Positions 28,214-38,521 of a stretch of 64,000 nucleotides of DNA are shown here, one piece after another. How positions within the stretch are numbered: position 1 is the stretch's first letter; each line of letters begins with the position of its first letter. Under the pieces are notes generated by a model that saw nothing but the letters and a program-made list of their open reading frames with translations, ran no database searches and was not told the DNA's origin. The translations under genes were made by a program, and so were the position numbers. Where the stretch lies: contig CM057060.1 in NCBI GenBank assembly GCA_029945375.1, forward strand, positions 2,108,001 through 2,172,000, read 5' to 3'. The DNA comes from Agaricus subrufescens (lineage: Eukaryota > Basidiomycota > Agaricomycetes > Agaricales > Agaricaceae).

Positions 28214-29683
28214 ATGAGTCGCACTCGCAGTGTTACTTTCGCATCTGGTACTCCTCCTGGCGACATTCCACTTCCCCCTGCTCGTCAACCTAAACCTCGC
28301 AGTTCCGCGAAAACTTCGGATTCTCATACCCCTGTTTCCAAAACCCCTGACATGTCTCACCGAGTTTCCGGTTTGGGTTCTCGCACCCCTCAAGACTGGG
28401 AAGGTTCTCAATCGGTACCCCCTGGTTGCTCTCAGGAGGGTACTCCTGTTTCCGACGTTCCCGGTACTCACCGGAACCCCGGAACTTACGATGGATCGGG
28501 TGGAAGGGAAAAGGGTAAGGGAAGAGATGGTGGTGGTGATGGTGACGACGGAGGTGGAGATGGAGGTGGAGATCCGGGAGATGAGGATGGAGATGGAGAA
28601 GAGGATGGAGATGACGATGAAGACGGTCAACACGTTCCAAATCGCGTTTTAGCCAACCTCCTATCAACTATCTTGGATACACTCACTCGGAATTCTTCGC
28701 AACCTCCCACCAAAACTCCTAAAGTCGCAATCAAGGAACCAACTTCATTCAACGGCAAGGAACCTCACAAGCTCAACGAATTCATTTTTCAGTGCCGCCT
28801 CTACTTCGAGGCTAATCCGAATCAATTTCCGTCGCAACACACAAAGGTTTCCTTCGCTCTTTCTTATCTTTCCGGTTCCGCTCAAACTTGGTTTCAAACA
28901 ACTCTCGAGGAGAATCCAATATGGGAATTAGTTCCCTGGTATAACGACTGGAACTTGTTTGTCGATGAACTCGTCTCCAATTTTGGTTCCTTGGATCCAG
29001 TAAACGAGGCTGCGGAAGAGATTGAGCATCTTACCATGTCCGCTAACGACCACATCAACAAGTATAACGTCTCATTTGCTCGTCTTGCATCGCGTCTTCA
29101 CTGGCCGGATTCCGTTTTGGTCCATCGCTATTATCGTGGTCTTCCCGATCGCATCCAGGACGTCCTTTCCTCACTTCCAACCGACAAACCCTCCACTCTT
29201 CGGGAATTATGGGATCTGGCTATGCGCATCGACAACCGCCACTGGGAACGCCATCGCGAACGGAACCGTGCCAACAAGCAATCCACTTCGAAGGACTCCA
29301 ACCCGCAACAAAAGCAGAAGAACAAACCCGCAAATTCCGGCAACAACAATTCGCAATCGCAATCATCGTCCTCCGGTAACCAATCCAACAACAATGCTAA
29401 ACCCGGAAAACCCGCAAACGCAAATTCGCAATCCGGTTCCTCTTCCTCGTCCTCGAATCCTCTCGCAAATGTCCTCGGTCGCAACGGCAAACTCACTCCT
29501 CAGGAACGCCAGCGTCGGAAGGACAAGAACTTATGTATGTTCTGCGGAGGAGGCGGCCATACCGCTGAGAATTGCCCGAAGAAGAATACCGGCAAATCCG
29601 ACAACTCTAACAAGCCAAAGGGCCGATCAGCTGTAGCTGAAGGTACTTCCGCGAGTTCCGCTCCTGCGAGCTCGGGAAACTAA
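28214..29683 (+). CDS. Gypsy-J Gag
   Basis: 489 residues. The N-terminal third is Pro/Ser-rich, followed by a Gly/Asp/Glu tract (about 98-138). The capsid-like retrotrans_gag domain spans about 150-350 (PTSFNGKEPHKLNEFIFQCR, FALSYLSGSAQTWF, RLHWPDSVLVHRYYRGLPD). An Asn/Gln/Ser-rich linker leads to one CCHC knuckle CMFCGGGGHTAENC (441-454). It forms the virus-like particle and binds RNA. The start ATG lies 46 bp after the LTR. Gag ends at TAA 29681-29683, directly after a slippery heptamer that allows pol expression. Confidence 0.92.
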   Translation: MSRTRSVTFASGTPPGDIPLPPARQPKPRSSAKTSDSHTPVSKTPDMSHRVSGLGSRTPQDWEGSQSVPPGCSQEGTPVSDVPGTHRNPGTYDGSGGREKGKGRDGGGDGDDGGGDGGGDPGDEDGDGEEDGDDDEDGQHVPNRVLANLLSTILDTLTRNSSQPPTKTPKVAIKEPTSFNGKEPHKLNEFIFQCRLYFEANPNQFPSQHTKVSFALSYLSGSAQTWFQTTLEENPIWELVPWYNDWNLFVDELVSNFGSLDPVNEAAEEIEHLTMSANDHINKYNVSFARLASRLHWPDSVLVHRYYRGLPDRIQDVLSSLPTDKPSTLRELWDLAMRIDNRHWERHRERNRANKQSTSKDSNPQQKQKNKPANSGNNNSQSQSSSSGNQSNNNAKPGKPANANSQSGSSSSSSNPLANVLGRNGKLTPQERQRRKDKNLCMFCGGGGHTAENCPKKNTGKSDNSNKPKGRSAVAEGTSASSAPASSGN

Positions 29684-29722
29684 TCCGCGGTCCCCTTGAC
29701 TCTGCACAGGCGGGGGATCGCG
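29674..29722 (+). promoter_or_regulatory. Gag-pol -1 ribosomal frameshift signal
   Basis: Slippery heptamer G GGA AAC (29674-29680) sits in gag frame directly before the gag TAA. After a 5-nt spacer comes a 10-bp stem, CGCGGTCCCC (29686-29695) with GGGGATCGCG (29713-29722), one G-U pair, loop 17 nt. Slipping back one base moves ribosomes into the pol frame (GGG AAA CTA ATC), which is open from 29611 onward. Confidence 0.82.
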
Positions 29723-32700
29723 TTGACACCCTCTGTGCTTCAGAGAGAGTTCGTCTCAACGCTTCCGCTCTTTCCGATCCGAATTCCCTTCGTGTTTTTC
29801 TTTCTCCTACGGACATTTCTTCAATTTCCGACATTCCTGCGCTGGTGGACAGTGGTTCGACTCATTGTTTTATTTCGAATTCCTTTGTTCGTAAACATGG
29901 TATCCCGACAGTTCCGATTCCTCCTGTTAAGCTTCATCTCTTCGATGGGACTTCTAGCTCTTTTGTTTCCGAGGTTGCGAAATTTCCTGTATCTTTTCCT
30001 ACTGGTGAATCTATGACACTTTCCCTCTATGTCACTTCGCTGGATCCGCAGACTCTAGTGGTTCTTGGGCACGACTGGCTGTCCCGCTACAATCCGTTGA
30101 TTGACTGGGTTACTGGCCGCATCACTTTCCGTTCCACTCCTGTCGAGATTCCGCCTACTCTTCGCGCGCTGCCTTCCGATGACACTGTGCCACGAACGTC
30201 GGTATCAGATTCCATCACGGAAGCAACTTCCGATTCACCCGCCAGAATAGACATTCGTCTAGTCAATGCCGCTGCCTTTGCGCAAGCATCCCGACTTCCT
30301 GGCTCTCATCGCTTCGCCCTCAACCTTCGCTCAGTTATCGCTGCAGCATCCTCTGTCGAGGAATCTCCTGTCGACCTTTCCGCTATTCCGGCGGAATACC
30401 ATGATTTTGCGGATGTGTTCAGCAAGTCCCATGCGGATACGCTACCGACGCATCGACACTACGATCTCAAGATCGACTTAGAGGACGGTACCGCACCTCC
30501 TATAGGTCCGATCTATTCCTTGTCGCAAACGGAACTTCAAGCTCTTCGCGAATTCATTGACGAAAACCTCTCTATCGGTTTCATCCGACCCGCAACCTCT
30601 CCCCATGGCGCTCCTGTTCTTTTTGTGAAGAAGAAGGATGGTTCCCTCCGTCTCTGCGTCGATTTCCGTGGTCTCAATCGGATTACTCGGAAAGATCGCT
30701 ACCCACTTCCCCTCATTTCGGATCTCCTTGACTCTCCTCGCAAAGCTCGCATCTATACGAAGATTGATCTTCGGCACGCATATCACCTCGTCCGTATTGC
30801 GGAAGGCGACGAGTGGAAAACGGCCTTCCGGACTCGTTACGGGTCCTTTGAATGGCTCGTCATGCCTTTCGGTCTTAGCAATGCTCCCGCCGCATTCCAA
30901 CGGTTCATGAACGACATTTTCCAGGACTTGCTAGACGTATGCGTTACTATCTACCTCGATGACATCCTCATCTATTCCGACGATCCGACTCAACACCGGA
31001 GTCATGTCAGAGAGGTGCTGAAGAGACTTCGTGAACATGGTCTCTATGCGCGAGCCGACAAATGCGAATTCAATTCCGACACGGTGGAATATCTCGGGTA
31101 TATCCTTTCGACTGACGGTCTCACTATGTCCGACGACAAGGTCAAGACTATCCAGGACTGGCCGGAACCCCGGAAAGTAAAGGACATCCAATCCTTCTTA
31201 GGGTTCGCAAACTTTTATCGTCGCTTCATCTATGGCTATTCCGACATCGTGGTCCCCTTAACTCGCCTTACTCGCAAAGGGATCCCTTGGAACTTTGGTT
31301 CCGATGCCTGGAATGCCTTCGAGACCCTCAAGAAGGCCTTCACTTCCGCTCCCGTCCTCACTCACTGGATTCCGGACTCGCAAATCATCATCAAGACCGA
31401 CGCTTCTGACTACGCTTTAGCCGCTATCCTTTCCATCGTATCCCCTGACGGTGACATTCATCCTATCGCATTCCATTCCCGCACTTTCTCGTCTCCGGAA
31501 CTCAACTACGACACTCATGATAAAGAGCTTCTCGCTATCTTTGAGGCGTTCTGCATCTGGTGTCATTACCTAGAGGGGGCTTCCCTTCCGATCGATGTTG
31601 TTACTGACCACAAGAACTTGGAATATTTTGCAACTACCAAGCTCCTTACCCGTCGGCAGGCATGATGGTCGGAATACCTCTCGCAGTTTAACTTGGTCAT
31701 CCGTTTCCGACCCGGTAAACTAGGAACGAAGCCGGATGCTTTGACGAGACGCTGGGACGTCTACCTAAAAGGGGAGGATAAGGGCTACGCTTCGGTCAAT
31801 CCGCACAACTTCCATCCAGTATTCACTCAAGAACAACTCGCTTCATCTCTCCACGCCTCATCCCTCGCGACCCCTGTGTTCCGTGCCGCTACTATCATAG
31901 ATCTTTCGCAACTCCATTCCGACATCCTTTCCACACTTCCCGAAGATCCCATTGCTGCACAGCACCTCGCGTCGCCCCAAGGGAGATGGTCTCTCACTTC
32001 CGATGGCTTCCTTAGGCTCGATGACCAGATCTATGTTCCCGACGCTAACACTTTACGACTTTGCATCACGCAATATCACCACGACCATATCCTGGCTGGC
32101 CACTTCGGTCAGAATAAGACTCTGGAATTAATCCGAAGGAGTTATACGTGGCCCGGAATCCGCGACTTCGTCAAGCACTTCTGCAAGAGTTGCGTTACCT
32201 GCATGCGATCCAAACCTCAACGTCATCGACCCTACGGGACTCTCAAGCAGCTTCCGATCCCGGAACGTCCCTGGCATTCTATCTCTATGGACTTTATCGA
32301 GAAACTTCCGCAATCCTCTGGATTCGATAGCATTCTAGTTATCGTGGACCGCCTCACGAAACAAGCCATATTCATTCCGACATACGATACCATTAATTCC
32401 GCTGAACTCGCTCGACTCTTCGTTATTCACGTATTCTCCAAGCACGGTGTTCCGTCCCATGTTACTTCCGATCGCGGTTCCGAGTTCGTATCTCATTTCT
32501 TCCGCTCTCTTGGCCAAGCACTCGACATGAAACTCCATTTCACTTCCGGATATCATCCCGAAGGCGACGGTCAAACGGAACGGACGAATCAAACTCTGGA
32601 ACAGTATCTCCGCATCTACTGTAACTATCAGCAAGACAACTGGTCGGAACTCCTTCCGCTTGCGGAATTCGCATTCAATAACGCTCCCAGCGCTACTACC

Positions 32701-33363
32701 GGTATCTCACCTTTCTTCGCGAATAAAGGCTATCACCCATCCCTCGCTATCCATCCCGAACGCGACCTTGCATCCTCACGAGCTCGGGAATTTGCTATTG
32801 ATCTCGACGAACTTCATGCTACTCTCAAATCCGAAATCGCATCCGCTCAACAATGCTACCAGGTATCCGCTGACGCTCATCAGTTACCAGCACCCGACTT
32901 CGGAATTGGTCAAAGAGTATTCGTCAAGGCAAAGTATTTCCGCACTACCCGACCGTCGAAGAAACTTTCCAAAAAGTATCTTGGTCCTTACGAAATTATT
33001 GCTCAGGCCGGAACCCATTCCTTCACTATCCAACTTCCAGATTCTATGCGTGCCATCCATCCAGTATTCCATGTCTCCATGCTCGAACCTGCAACTACCA
33101 ATCAAATTCCGGATCGCGTCCAACCTCCTCCAGATCCCGTTGACGTCGAAGGCGAACAGGAATACGAAATATCTCGCATTGTCGACTCCAAGATTGATCG
33201 TCGGAGGGCGTGCAAGTTATTGTATAAAGTATTGTGGATGGGCTATGAGGATACCGACGAGGAATTCTCTTGGCTTCCTGCAACGGAACTCAGTCACGCT
33301 ATGGAATTGGTTTCCGATTTTCACGCTGCTTACCCCGCTAAGCCTGGTCCTCTTCCGCTTTAG
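29681..33363 (+). pseudogene. Gypsy-J Pol: protease, RT, RNase H, integrase, chromodomain; one nonsense codon
   Basis: Frame -1 to gag. Order: aspartic protease ALVDSGSTHCFIS (about 29836); RT with KIDLRHAYHLVRI, MPFGLSNAPAAFQRFMN and catalytic YLDD (30952-30963); RNase H with KTDASDYALAAIL, ELNYDTHDKELLAI and VTDHKNLEYF; integrase zinc HH..CC (about 32080-32210), and DDE residues in SMDFIEK, SDRGSEF and GQTERTNQ. The C-terminus is a chromodomain (EYEISRIVDSKIDRR, VLWMGYEDTDEEFSWLP). TGA at 31663-31665 interrupts the RNase H tail (RRQA*WSEYLSQF), most simply CGA to TGA. The rest is open, so damage is minimal. Confidence 0.92.
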
Positions 33364-33565
33364 TTCTTTTCTGCTGATGTCTTTCCGATTCCCTTATTTC
33401 TTTTCCGTTCCTCAAGTCATTGTCTAATTCATTAAATCATTCCGACTTCACTTCAAACAATCCATCGCATTGTCCGAAACACCAAGAAACAACATCCGCT
33501 ACAACGTATCCTAAAAGTTTCAAAGTTCAAGAAACAAATATACATTTGGGAGGCGCCGGAACAGA
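33364..33565. other. Spacer between Gypsy-J pol and antisense ORF
   Basis: About 200 bp between two convergent reading frames, AT/pyrimidine-rich, without coding signal. It would hold the 3' ends of both transcripts. Confidence 0.5.
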
Positions 33566-34801
33566 TCACATCCGCCCTCCTGATCCACCGGGACTTCCTC
33601 CATACCTCGACCCCGACTGCCTAGCCCGATCCCCGTAATCCATCCGCTGATCCGATCTCTCCCCTCCATACCGACCCTGACGACCTTCACCCTCCCGACA
33701 TGCGTCCGTGTTCAATCGCATCGCGTCCACCATATTCCTCATCTCACGCGTCTGCTCCTCTGCTGCTCTCCGCACCCTTTCCTGTGCATCCGTATTCCGA
33801 TCCAGGGCCTCCAGATTCTCCCGACGAGCCTCCAAGCTCTGCCTTTTCAGCTCATTTGCGTCCTCCATCGCTTTCCGAGCCCTTGCGCTTTCATCCGCAC
33901 TCCGCGCAGTCTCGATCCGCAACCTCTTCAGTTCCGATGCGACCCCATCCACGGAATGCTTTTGAACTTCAACGTTCGGTTGCGGGCTTGATAGCGAATG
34001 GTGGTGTGCGGGAGAGCGGCGGGGAACTTCCTTCTCGGGACTAGAGGCAGGAGACGACGACAATTCCGGGAGGAACAGCTGGGTCTTCTGAGTTGGTCTC
34101 GGGGCTACGGGTGGCTTCTTATTAAAGGGAACAGCGGGGGAGGCGGGATTAGCGGGGGTGGTAACGGAACTACTAGCGGGAGTGCCACCGGTCAGTAACT
34201 TGCCGGTGATCGGGTGGTATACATGCCTGTCGGGTACTTGGACAGGTGCTGCGGTCTCCTTTTCCTTTCTTTTCTTAGCGGCGGGACCTAGCGACGAGTG
34301 TGCGCACCCTTTCCGCTGTTTTGAGCACTCGACACATGTGGTACCGGCAGTGTGGGTCCAACAGACCAGACTTCGGTGAGCGCACGATGCGCATTTTGTC
34401 GCATAGACGTGAGCCCCGGCCTGCGGGATCGTTCGTGAGTCGATCTCCATGATCGGAATCAATTTGCGCACTGGGGGTACCTTGATGCTTGCCTTCTCCG
34501 CCTCATCTGCCTTTCTGCCTCCTCGCTTCGACGTTCGGGTCGTCTTCACGATTGCGGTCATTTCCTTTGCTTTCGCTTTCGCCTTCGGAACCTCGACTAC
34601 TTCCTCGGTACCTTTCCCTCCCTCGTCGGAACCAGATTTTTCAACTTCGACGTCCTCCCCTTCGGCATTGACATCCATTGCGTCTCCCTCAGTGGCCTTT
34701 TCCTTTGTGGCTTTGGCATCCTGCTTTGTAGCCCATGCGGTGAATTCCGCAGCGGACATCTTTGAAAAATCGGGAGCGATGGGAGTGGTGGGCTGGGACA
34801 T
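33566..34801 (-). CDS. Antisense ORF in Gypsy-J: Zn2Cys6-type, coiled-coil protein
   Basis: The uninterrupted 411-codon ORF lies on the strand opposite gag-pol, between pol and the 3' LTR. Residues 1-110 are acidic then Lys-rich. Cysteines 137, 140, 147, 156, 159 and 166 give C-x2-C-x6-C-x8-C-x2-C-x6-C, the spacing of the fungal Gal4-type binuclear zinc cluster. A basic patch AAKKRKEK (174-181) could be a nuclear signal. Residues 190-285 are Pro/Ser-rich; about 285-362 is a charged helix likely to form a coiled coil; 371-411 is Gly/Arg-rich. Palindromic CTTATAAG (34843-34850) lies about 42 bp upstream of the ATG. It could be a regulator encoded by the element or a captured host gene; function is unproven. 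Confidence 0.82.
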   Translation of the reverse strand: MSQPTTPIAPDFSKMSAAEFTAWATKQDAKATKEKATEGDAMDVNAEGEDVEVEKSGSDEGGKGTEEVVEVPKAKAKAKEMTAIVKTTRTSKRGGRKADEAEKASIKVPPVRKLIPIMEIDSRTIPQAGAHVYATKCASCAHRSLVCWTHTAGTTCVECSKQRKGCAHSSLGPAAKKRKEKETAAPVQVPDRHVYHPITGKLLTGGTPASSSVTTPANPASPAVPFNKKPPVAPRPTQKTQLFLPELSSSPASSPEKEVPRRSPAHHHSLSSPQPNVEVQKHSVDGVASELKRLRIETARSADESARARKAMEDANELKRQSLEARRENLEALDRNTDAQERVRRAAEEQTREMRNMVDAMRLNTDACREGEGRQGRYGGERSDQRMDYGDRARQSGSRYGGSPGGSGGRM

Positions 34802-35049
34802 GGCGAGAAGGATGGGGGAACCCGAATCGTTCCAAGTCCCTTCTTATAAGCGTCCCAACACGTTCCAATTCCAGATCTACTGCTCGTCATTGCAACGCGC
34901 TTTTAATTTCCATTGCCTCATTCCATGCCACGCTTCCCTTAAGGTTGGGATCCTCAGCTTCTATTTTCGCTCCCGACGAAGTTCTATTTTTATCCGGGCG
35001 CATTCCCTTATTGATGCGGCCTCGAGGCTCGGCCTTAAGGGGAGGATAC
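34802..35049. other. Gypsy-J 3' noncoding region with polypurine tract
   Basis: Contains the TATA-like element for the antisense ORF and, immediately before the 3' LTR, the purine run aaggggaggatac (35037-35049) expected to prime plus-strand DNA synthesis. Confidence 0.7.
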
Positions 35050-35696
35050 TGTTATATCCCGTTTCCAGAACTTTCCGATCATTCCCGACGTTTCCCTTTC
35101 TATCTAGAACGTTCCATTTCCATTTCCGGTATGTTCCAAGGTATCCCGCTGTCAAGTTTCCTTTCGATAGGATCCGCTCGGGACCGTTGTCTTTTGGGTT
35201 CCTTTATTTGGTAAGTCCGTTTCCCGGAACCGGTAGTGGTTGGCCGGTTATGCCGTAGTTCCCTTTCCGGAACTACGGTTGCGCTCCTGCGGTCGCTCTA
35301 CGACCATCGCAACGCGGGCCGTAACTTTCCAATGGCCAACGCGACTGTATCCGGATCGGTACTCATTCCTATTGCGATGCGATTGCTATATCTCTATTCC
35401 GACTCCTATTTCTATTTTCCGGAACTATTCCTTTTCCGTAATTTACTCCTGTATACCTTCATATATAAGTTCCGCATTCCTGTATCTATTCCTCAGTCTG
35501 AAATCGACTTAGATTCTATTCCCTCTCAATTCCTATCTTCCCGCTAAGCGTTCCGCAACTCGCGTTCTATTCTGCTATCGCTTTCTAGGCATCCGGAACC
35601 CGCTGGAGGGCACAGTGCGCCTTCGCATCGCTGAGGCCAGCGCCTATCCCCAAATCGGAACCGCCTAGTTCCGACTCTGCGGTCGTAGTCTTAACA
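35050..35696 (+). repeat. Gypsy-J 3' LTR (647 bp)
   Basis: Same ends and same length as the 5' LTR. It retains more CpG dinucleotides at the variable positions. Followed by target duplication TTACT. Confidence 0.92.
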
Positions 35697-36624
35697 TTAC
35701 TTCATATTGTGTGGGGAATCCGTGTTGCTGGCCCAGTTTGGAATTACTGGGCTTTCCCAATGGAACGTGAATGTAATAATCTACTTTGTGCCATCAAGAG
35801 TCAACAACACCCCTATGAGTCCATCAACACTTTCATTATTGCAACCGCCCACCTAGATCAAATCTGATTGTTATACAACCTACAAGATGAGTTAAATTTA
35901 GATCCTTGGATGAATGTGATACACCATCATGCCTATGAATCGTAGAAGTGATGTTACATTCGTTTGATGCTACTGGTTATTGACTTATGATCAAGATTCA
36001 ACCTACAAACTTTGGGGCCCTTGACAAGAGGTAGCTCTCTCAAAACCTTTACGCCACAAAGTTCATGCAAGTCTGGCAACAAGATTTGATGCCTCAATAT
36101 CTCTCATACGAGCTGTCATTAAACTTGATGGCCCCCTTCTCCAGTATGGCAAGGTTGATTGCCTTGGGGACAGGGACACTCTGACTGCATGTGACCTTGT
36201 TGGACAGAGTGAGGACACTCGAGATGCCTCATATGTGAAGGTAAGCATTGTCCTTGTTCTTCTCTAACTGTTAATATCTAATCCAAATATTTAGTACACT
36301 CTCTACATAGATCACTTTGCAAAGCAAAGGAGGCACAAGCCAGAGTTCATAGCCTGTATGTCCTTTGGACAATTAAAGCGTCTTCTTGTTCTGGACTTAC
36401 CGGTCATCCTGCAACTATGACTCGAGTCACCATCTACAATCATCTTTGCCATTATCCAGAGCATGAAGAAAACAGAAGAAGAAGGTATTATTTATTGCCA
36501 AGAAACTCCTACCATTGAGGCAGTTGATCTGAATACTATTGAACGTGTCATTGGGAGGGCTCGCGATGGCAATCGCTGGGGTGTTATGGATCAAAGCGAT
36601 GTGATAACTGAGATTGAGTGTTAG
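35697..36624 (+). pseudogene. CACTA (Tnp2-type) transposase, 3' part
   Basis: Continues the exon broken by Gypsy-J (LLHIVWGIRVAGPVWNYWAF, PMERECNNLLCAIKSQQHPY), with TGA at about 35866 and further damage after 35930. After a 54-bp intron (36241-36294, GTAAGC...TTTAG) the C-terminal Tnp2 region reads YTLYIDHFAKQRRHKPEF, VDLNTIERVIGRARDGNRWG, VMDQSDVITEIEC, ending at TAG 36622-36624. The element's right terminus was not located. Confidence 0.75.
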
Positions 36625-37069
36625 GTATAAGAAAACTTAGCCTCTCAAAGCAGAAGCTAGGGAATGTGAGTACTCAAATCAATATGATTACTTTAGAATG
36701 TCAAAGCATGAGCCCCTTTTGATATTTCACCTCTGAATGGTGTGATTGAAGTGTTGAAAGGCTCCTCCAGGAGAGAATATGCCGCTCCAGTACTACTAGA
36801 GCCAAGAACCACACATCACTTCTTTTTCTACCCCCGGGGTCACACTAGCAGACAAGAGGAAGAAATTACCGTAGATTTGGACCAAGCCTGTGCAGCAGAT
36901 GTTGAACAATGTCTTTGTGACAAATTTATGGAGATCAGGGAGGCATCTGATCTCTCTGTCTGTGTTGGCCTAATGAACAAGGCTTGTAGGAACTAGCCCA
37001 TGCTGTGGGCAGGCTATTCACATATGTGCATACTGCTGTCAAATACTAATAATATAACTCTCTGATATC
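36625..37069 (+). pseudogene. Unidentified coding fragment
   Basis: Open stretch at about 36722-36996 with protein-like composition (KGSSRREYAAPVLLEPRTTH, HFFFYPRGHTSRQEEEITVD). I do not recognise the family. The frame ends at TAG 36994-36996. It may belong to the CACTA element or to a captured gene. The remainder is noncoding. Confidence 0.35.
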
Positions 37070-37660
37070 TTGAAAGCCGCTGATGAGCATCCAATGGATG
37101 ATGTGCCACAGGATCAGCATATGATCGCTCTACCTGATGCATTGTATGCCGAAATCCTTCCAATGGGTGACATCAATGGCGCTAATGCTGATCTTGAAAA
37201 GAGCATCGAGGTTGCTCCTGAACTCACTCAATCTCTTGTCAAAATTGCTAGCATACATACAGAACAAGGTAATCCCTGAAAAGCATTCTAGTGCTTCAAG
37301 GACACTATCAAGTCGAATCCTAATGACTCTGACATTTACTATCATTGTGGCCAGGGTGAGTCGAATTTTCAATGTTCTACACTGGCTGACTATGATTATA
37401 TGTACATTTCATTATGAACAAGTAATATGATACTGCTGTGAATCATGGGACATCGTCTGACCTGGACGATACCTTCAAACCTTCTATCCAAAGTCATGAT
37501 AGATATGCAAGTTATTGACGCTAGCATCTGTGCATTCAAATCTCCCTGTAACAGTGGCATTTGTTTAAAGGCTAATTGCCTCCATTTTCCTGCCACTGTC
37601 TGTGTGTCTGTGACTTGCAAGCCTTCAAACAAGGAGTCTACAAGAAAGCATACCTTTTTT
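37070..37660 (+). pseudogene. TOM70-like TPR protein fragment, degraded
   Basis: Reads MIALPDALYAEILPMGD, LEKSIEVAPELTQSLVKIAS and IHTEQGNP, then after stops DTIKSNPNDSDIYYHCGQ. This resembles the TPR region of fungal TOM70 mitochondrial import receptors (SLVKIASVHMEQGDP and NPNDPDIYYHRGQ as I recall the family). A splice donor GTGAGT follows the last block (37357) and further weak similarity (SSDLDDTF) appears after 37430. Several stops break it. Too short for a functional gene. Confidence 0.45.
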
Positions 37661-38064
37661 AGCTAATGATTGTAGAGTTTGCTCATGCAATCATCGATAC
37701 GATAATGCCTGAGAATCCAGCAGTCAAGAAGATTGGCACAGGAACGTGTGAGGAAAATCTGCAGCATTGCTTAGGTGAGCTGTTGATCCTCTCGCAGCAC
37801 AGAACATGTGTTGCTTTGAAACAAGAAGCGTGTTTGTTTGCCAGTACTTGGGCATTGTACGCTGTTGTTTGTGCAGCAAAAAAAATCAAGGTGCATACTC
37901 GTTTGTGACGTTTGACTCACTCACTTCCACCTCATCCAACACAACCCCACCGCTCACTCATCCCACCATCACCCTCCTTACCCTCTACACCAACTAACCC
38001 CATCTCACGATCTCCACTGCCCTCTACATCATATTCGATCATCCCACCTCGCTACCTACACCCT
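37661..38064. other. Degraded coding fragment and pyrimidine-rich upstream region
   Basis: 37666-37908 is open (MIVEFAHAIIDTIMPENPAV, KKIGTGTCEENLQHCLGEL) but unrecognised. From about 37910 the plus strand becomes C/T-rich (ccacctcatccaacacaacc), as in promoters of highly expressed fungal genes, directly ahead of the ATG at 38065. Confidence 0.4.
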
Positions 38065-38521
38065 ATGGCATCAAACACTAGTGGAAGTCAGCAAGTTATT
38101 GACATCTATTGCATCACAGCAATGAAGGCTGGGACTCACCAAAGGAGGGGCTTGGATAGCGCGGTTCAGAGGGCTATAAAGGAGGTCTGGCCGAAGATTA
38201 TCAGCTATGCGGCAGAGAATAAAACTACTGGAGATCTATGGGCCCAAATCAGGTATGTTTCATTGTTTCTTCTTCTATTTTAACAGCTACCTACTGTCTC
38301 ACAGATGCGGATTCCACCGATCTGGATCCCCTGCTTCCTTCTCCGAATCTTCACATGCAAGTATTTGTGTGTTTGATGCCAATTCAAAATACATGGGAGG
38401 TATACACGCACCTGAATACCCTCAAAAAACTGCCACCTTCAGAGGCAGAATCACCAAAATATCTTTTGATGGCAAAAAACAAGAAGAAAAAAACCTCGCA
38501 TATACTATCCGTGTTGTCTAG
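38065..38521 (+). CDS. Small two-exon gene, unknown function (134 aa)
   Basis: Exon 1 38065-38252, intron 38253-38304 (52 bp, GTATGT...CTCACAG), exon 2 38305-38521, stop TAG. Splicing joins AQIR to CGFHRSGSPASFSESSHAS in frame, giving 134 residues starting MASNTSGSQQVIDIYCITAM. No signal peptide, membrane segment or known motif is visible. The protein is basic, with a helical first half and a probable beta-rich second half (ICVFDANSKYMGGIHA, RGRITKISFDGKKQEEKNLA). It is the only undamaged spliced gene outside the mobile elements. It may be a host gene or a captured fragment. Confidence 0.55.

Larger units (their letters stand above)
27522..35696 (+). mobile_element. Gypsy-J: full-length Ty3/gypsy chromovirus, 8.2 kb
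   Basis: Complete element flanked by a perfect 5-bp duplication TTACT (27517-27521, 35697-35701). It has 647-bp LTRs (27522-28168, 35050-35696), gag, a -1 frameshifted pol with C-terminal chromodomain, an antisense ORF, and a polypurine tract (aaggggaggatac) before the 3' LTR. The LTRs differ at roughly two dozen positions by eye, nearly all transitions. It inserted in frame into the Tnp2 exon: removing it rejoins HMLLHIVWGIRVAGPVW. The primer-binding site was not recognised. Confidence 0.93.

Noticed and set aside
28500..28630. GGTGAT/GATGGA tract as a microsatellite or G-quadruplex repeat
   Set aside because: It is in frame within gag and encodes a Gly/Asp/Glu-rich tract; ordinary low-complexity coding sequence explains it.
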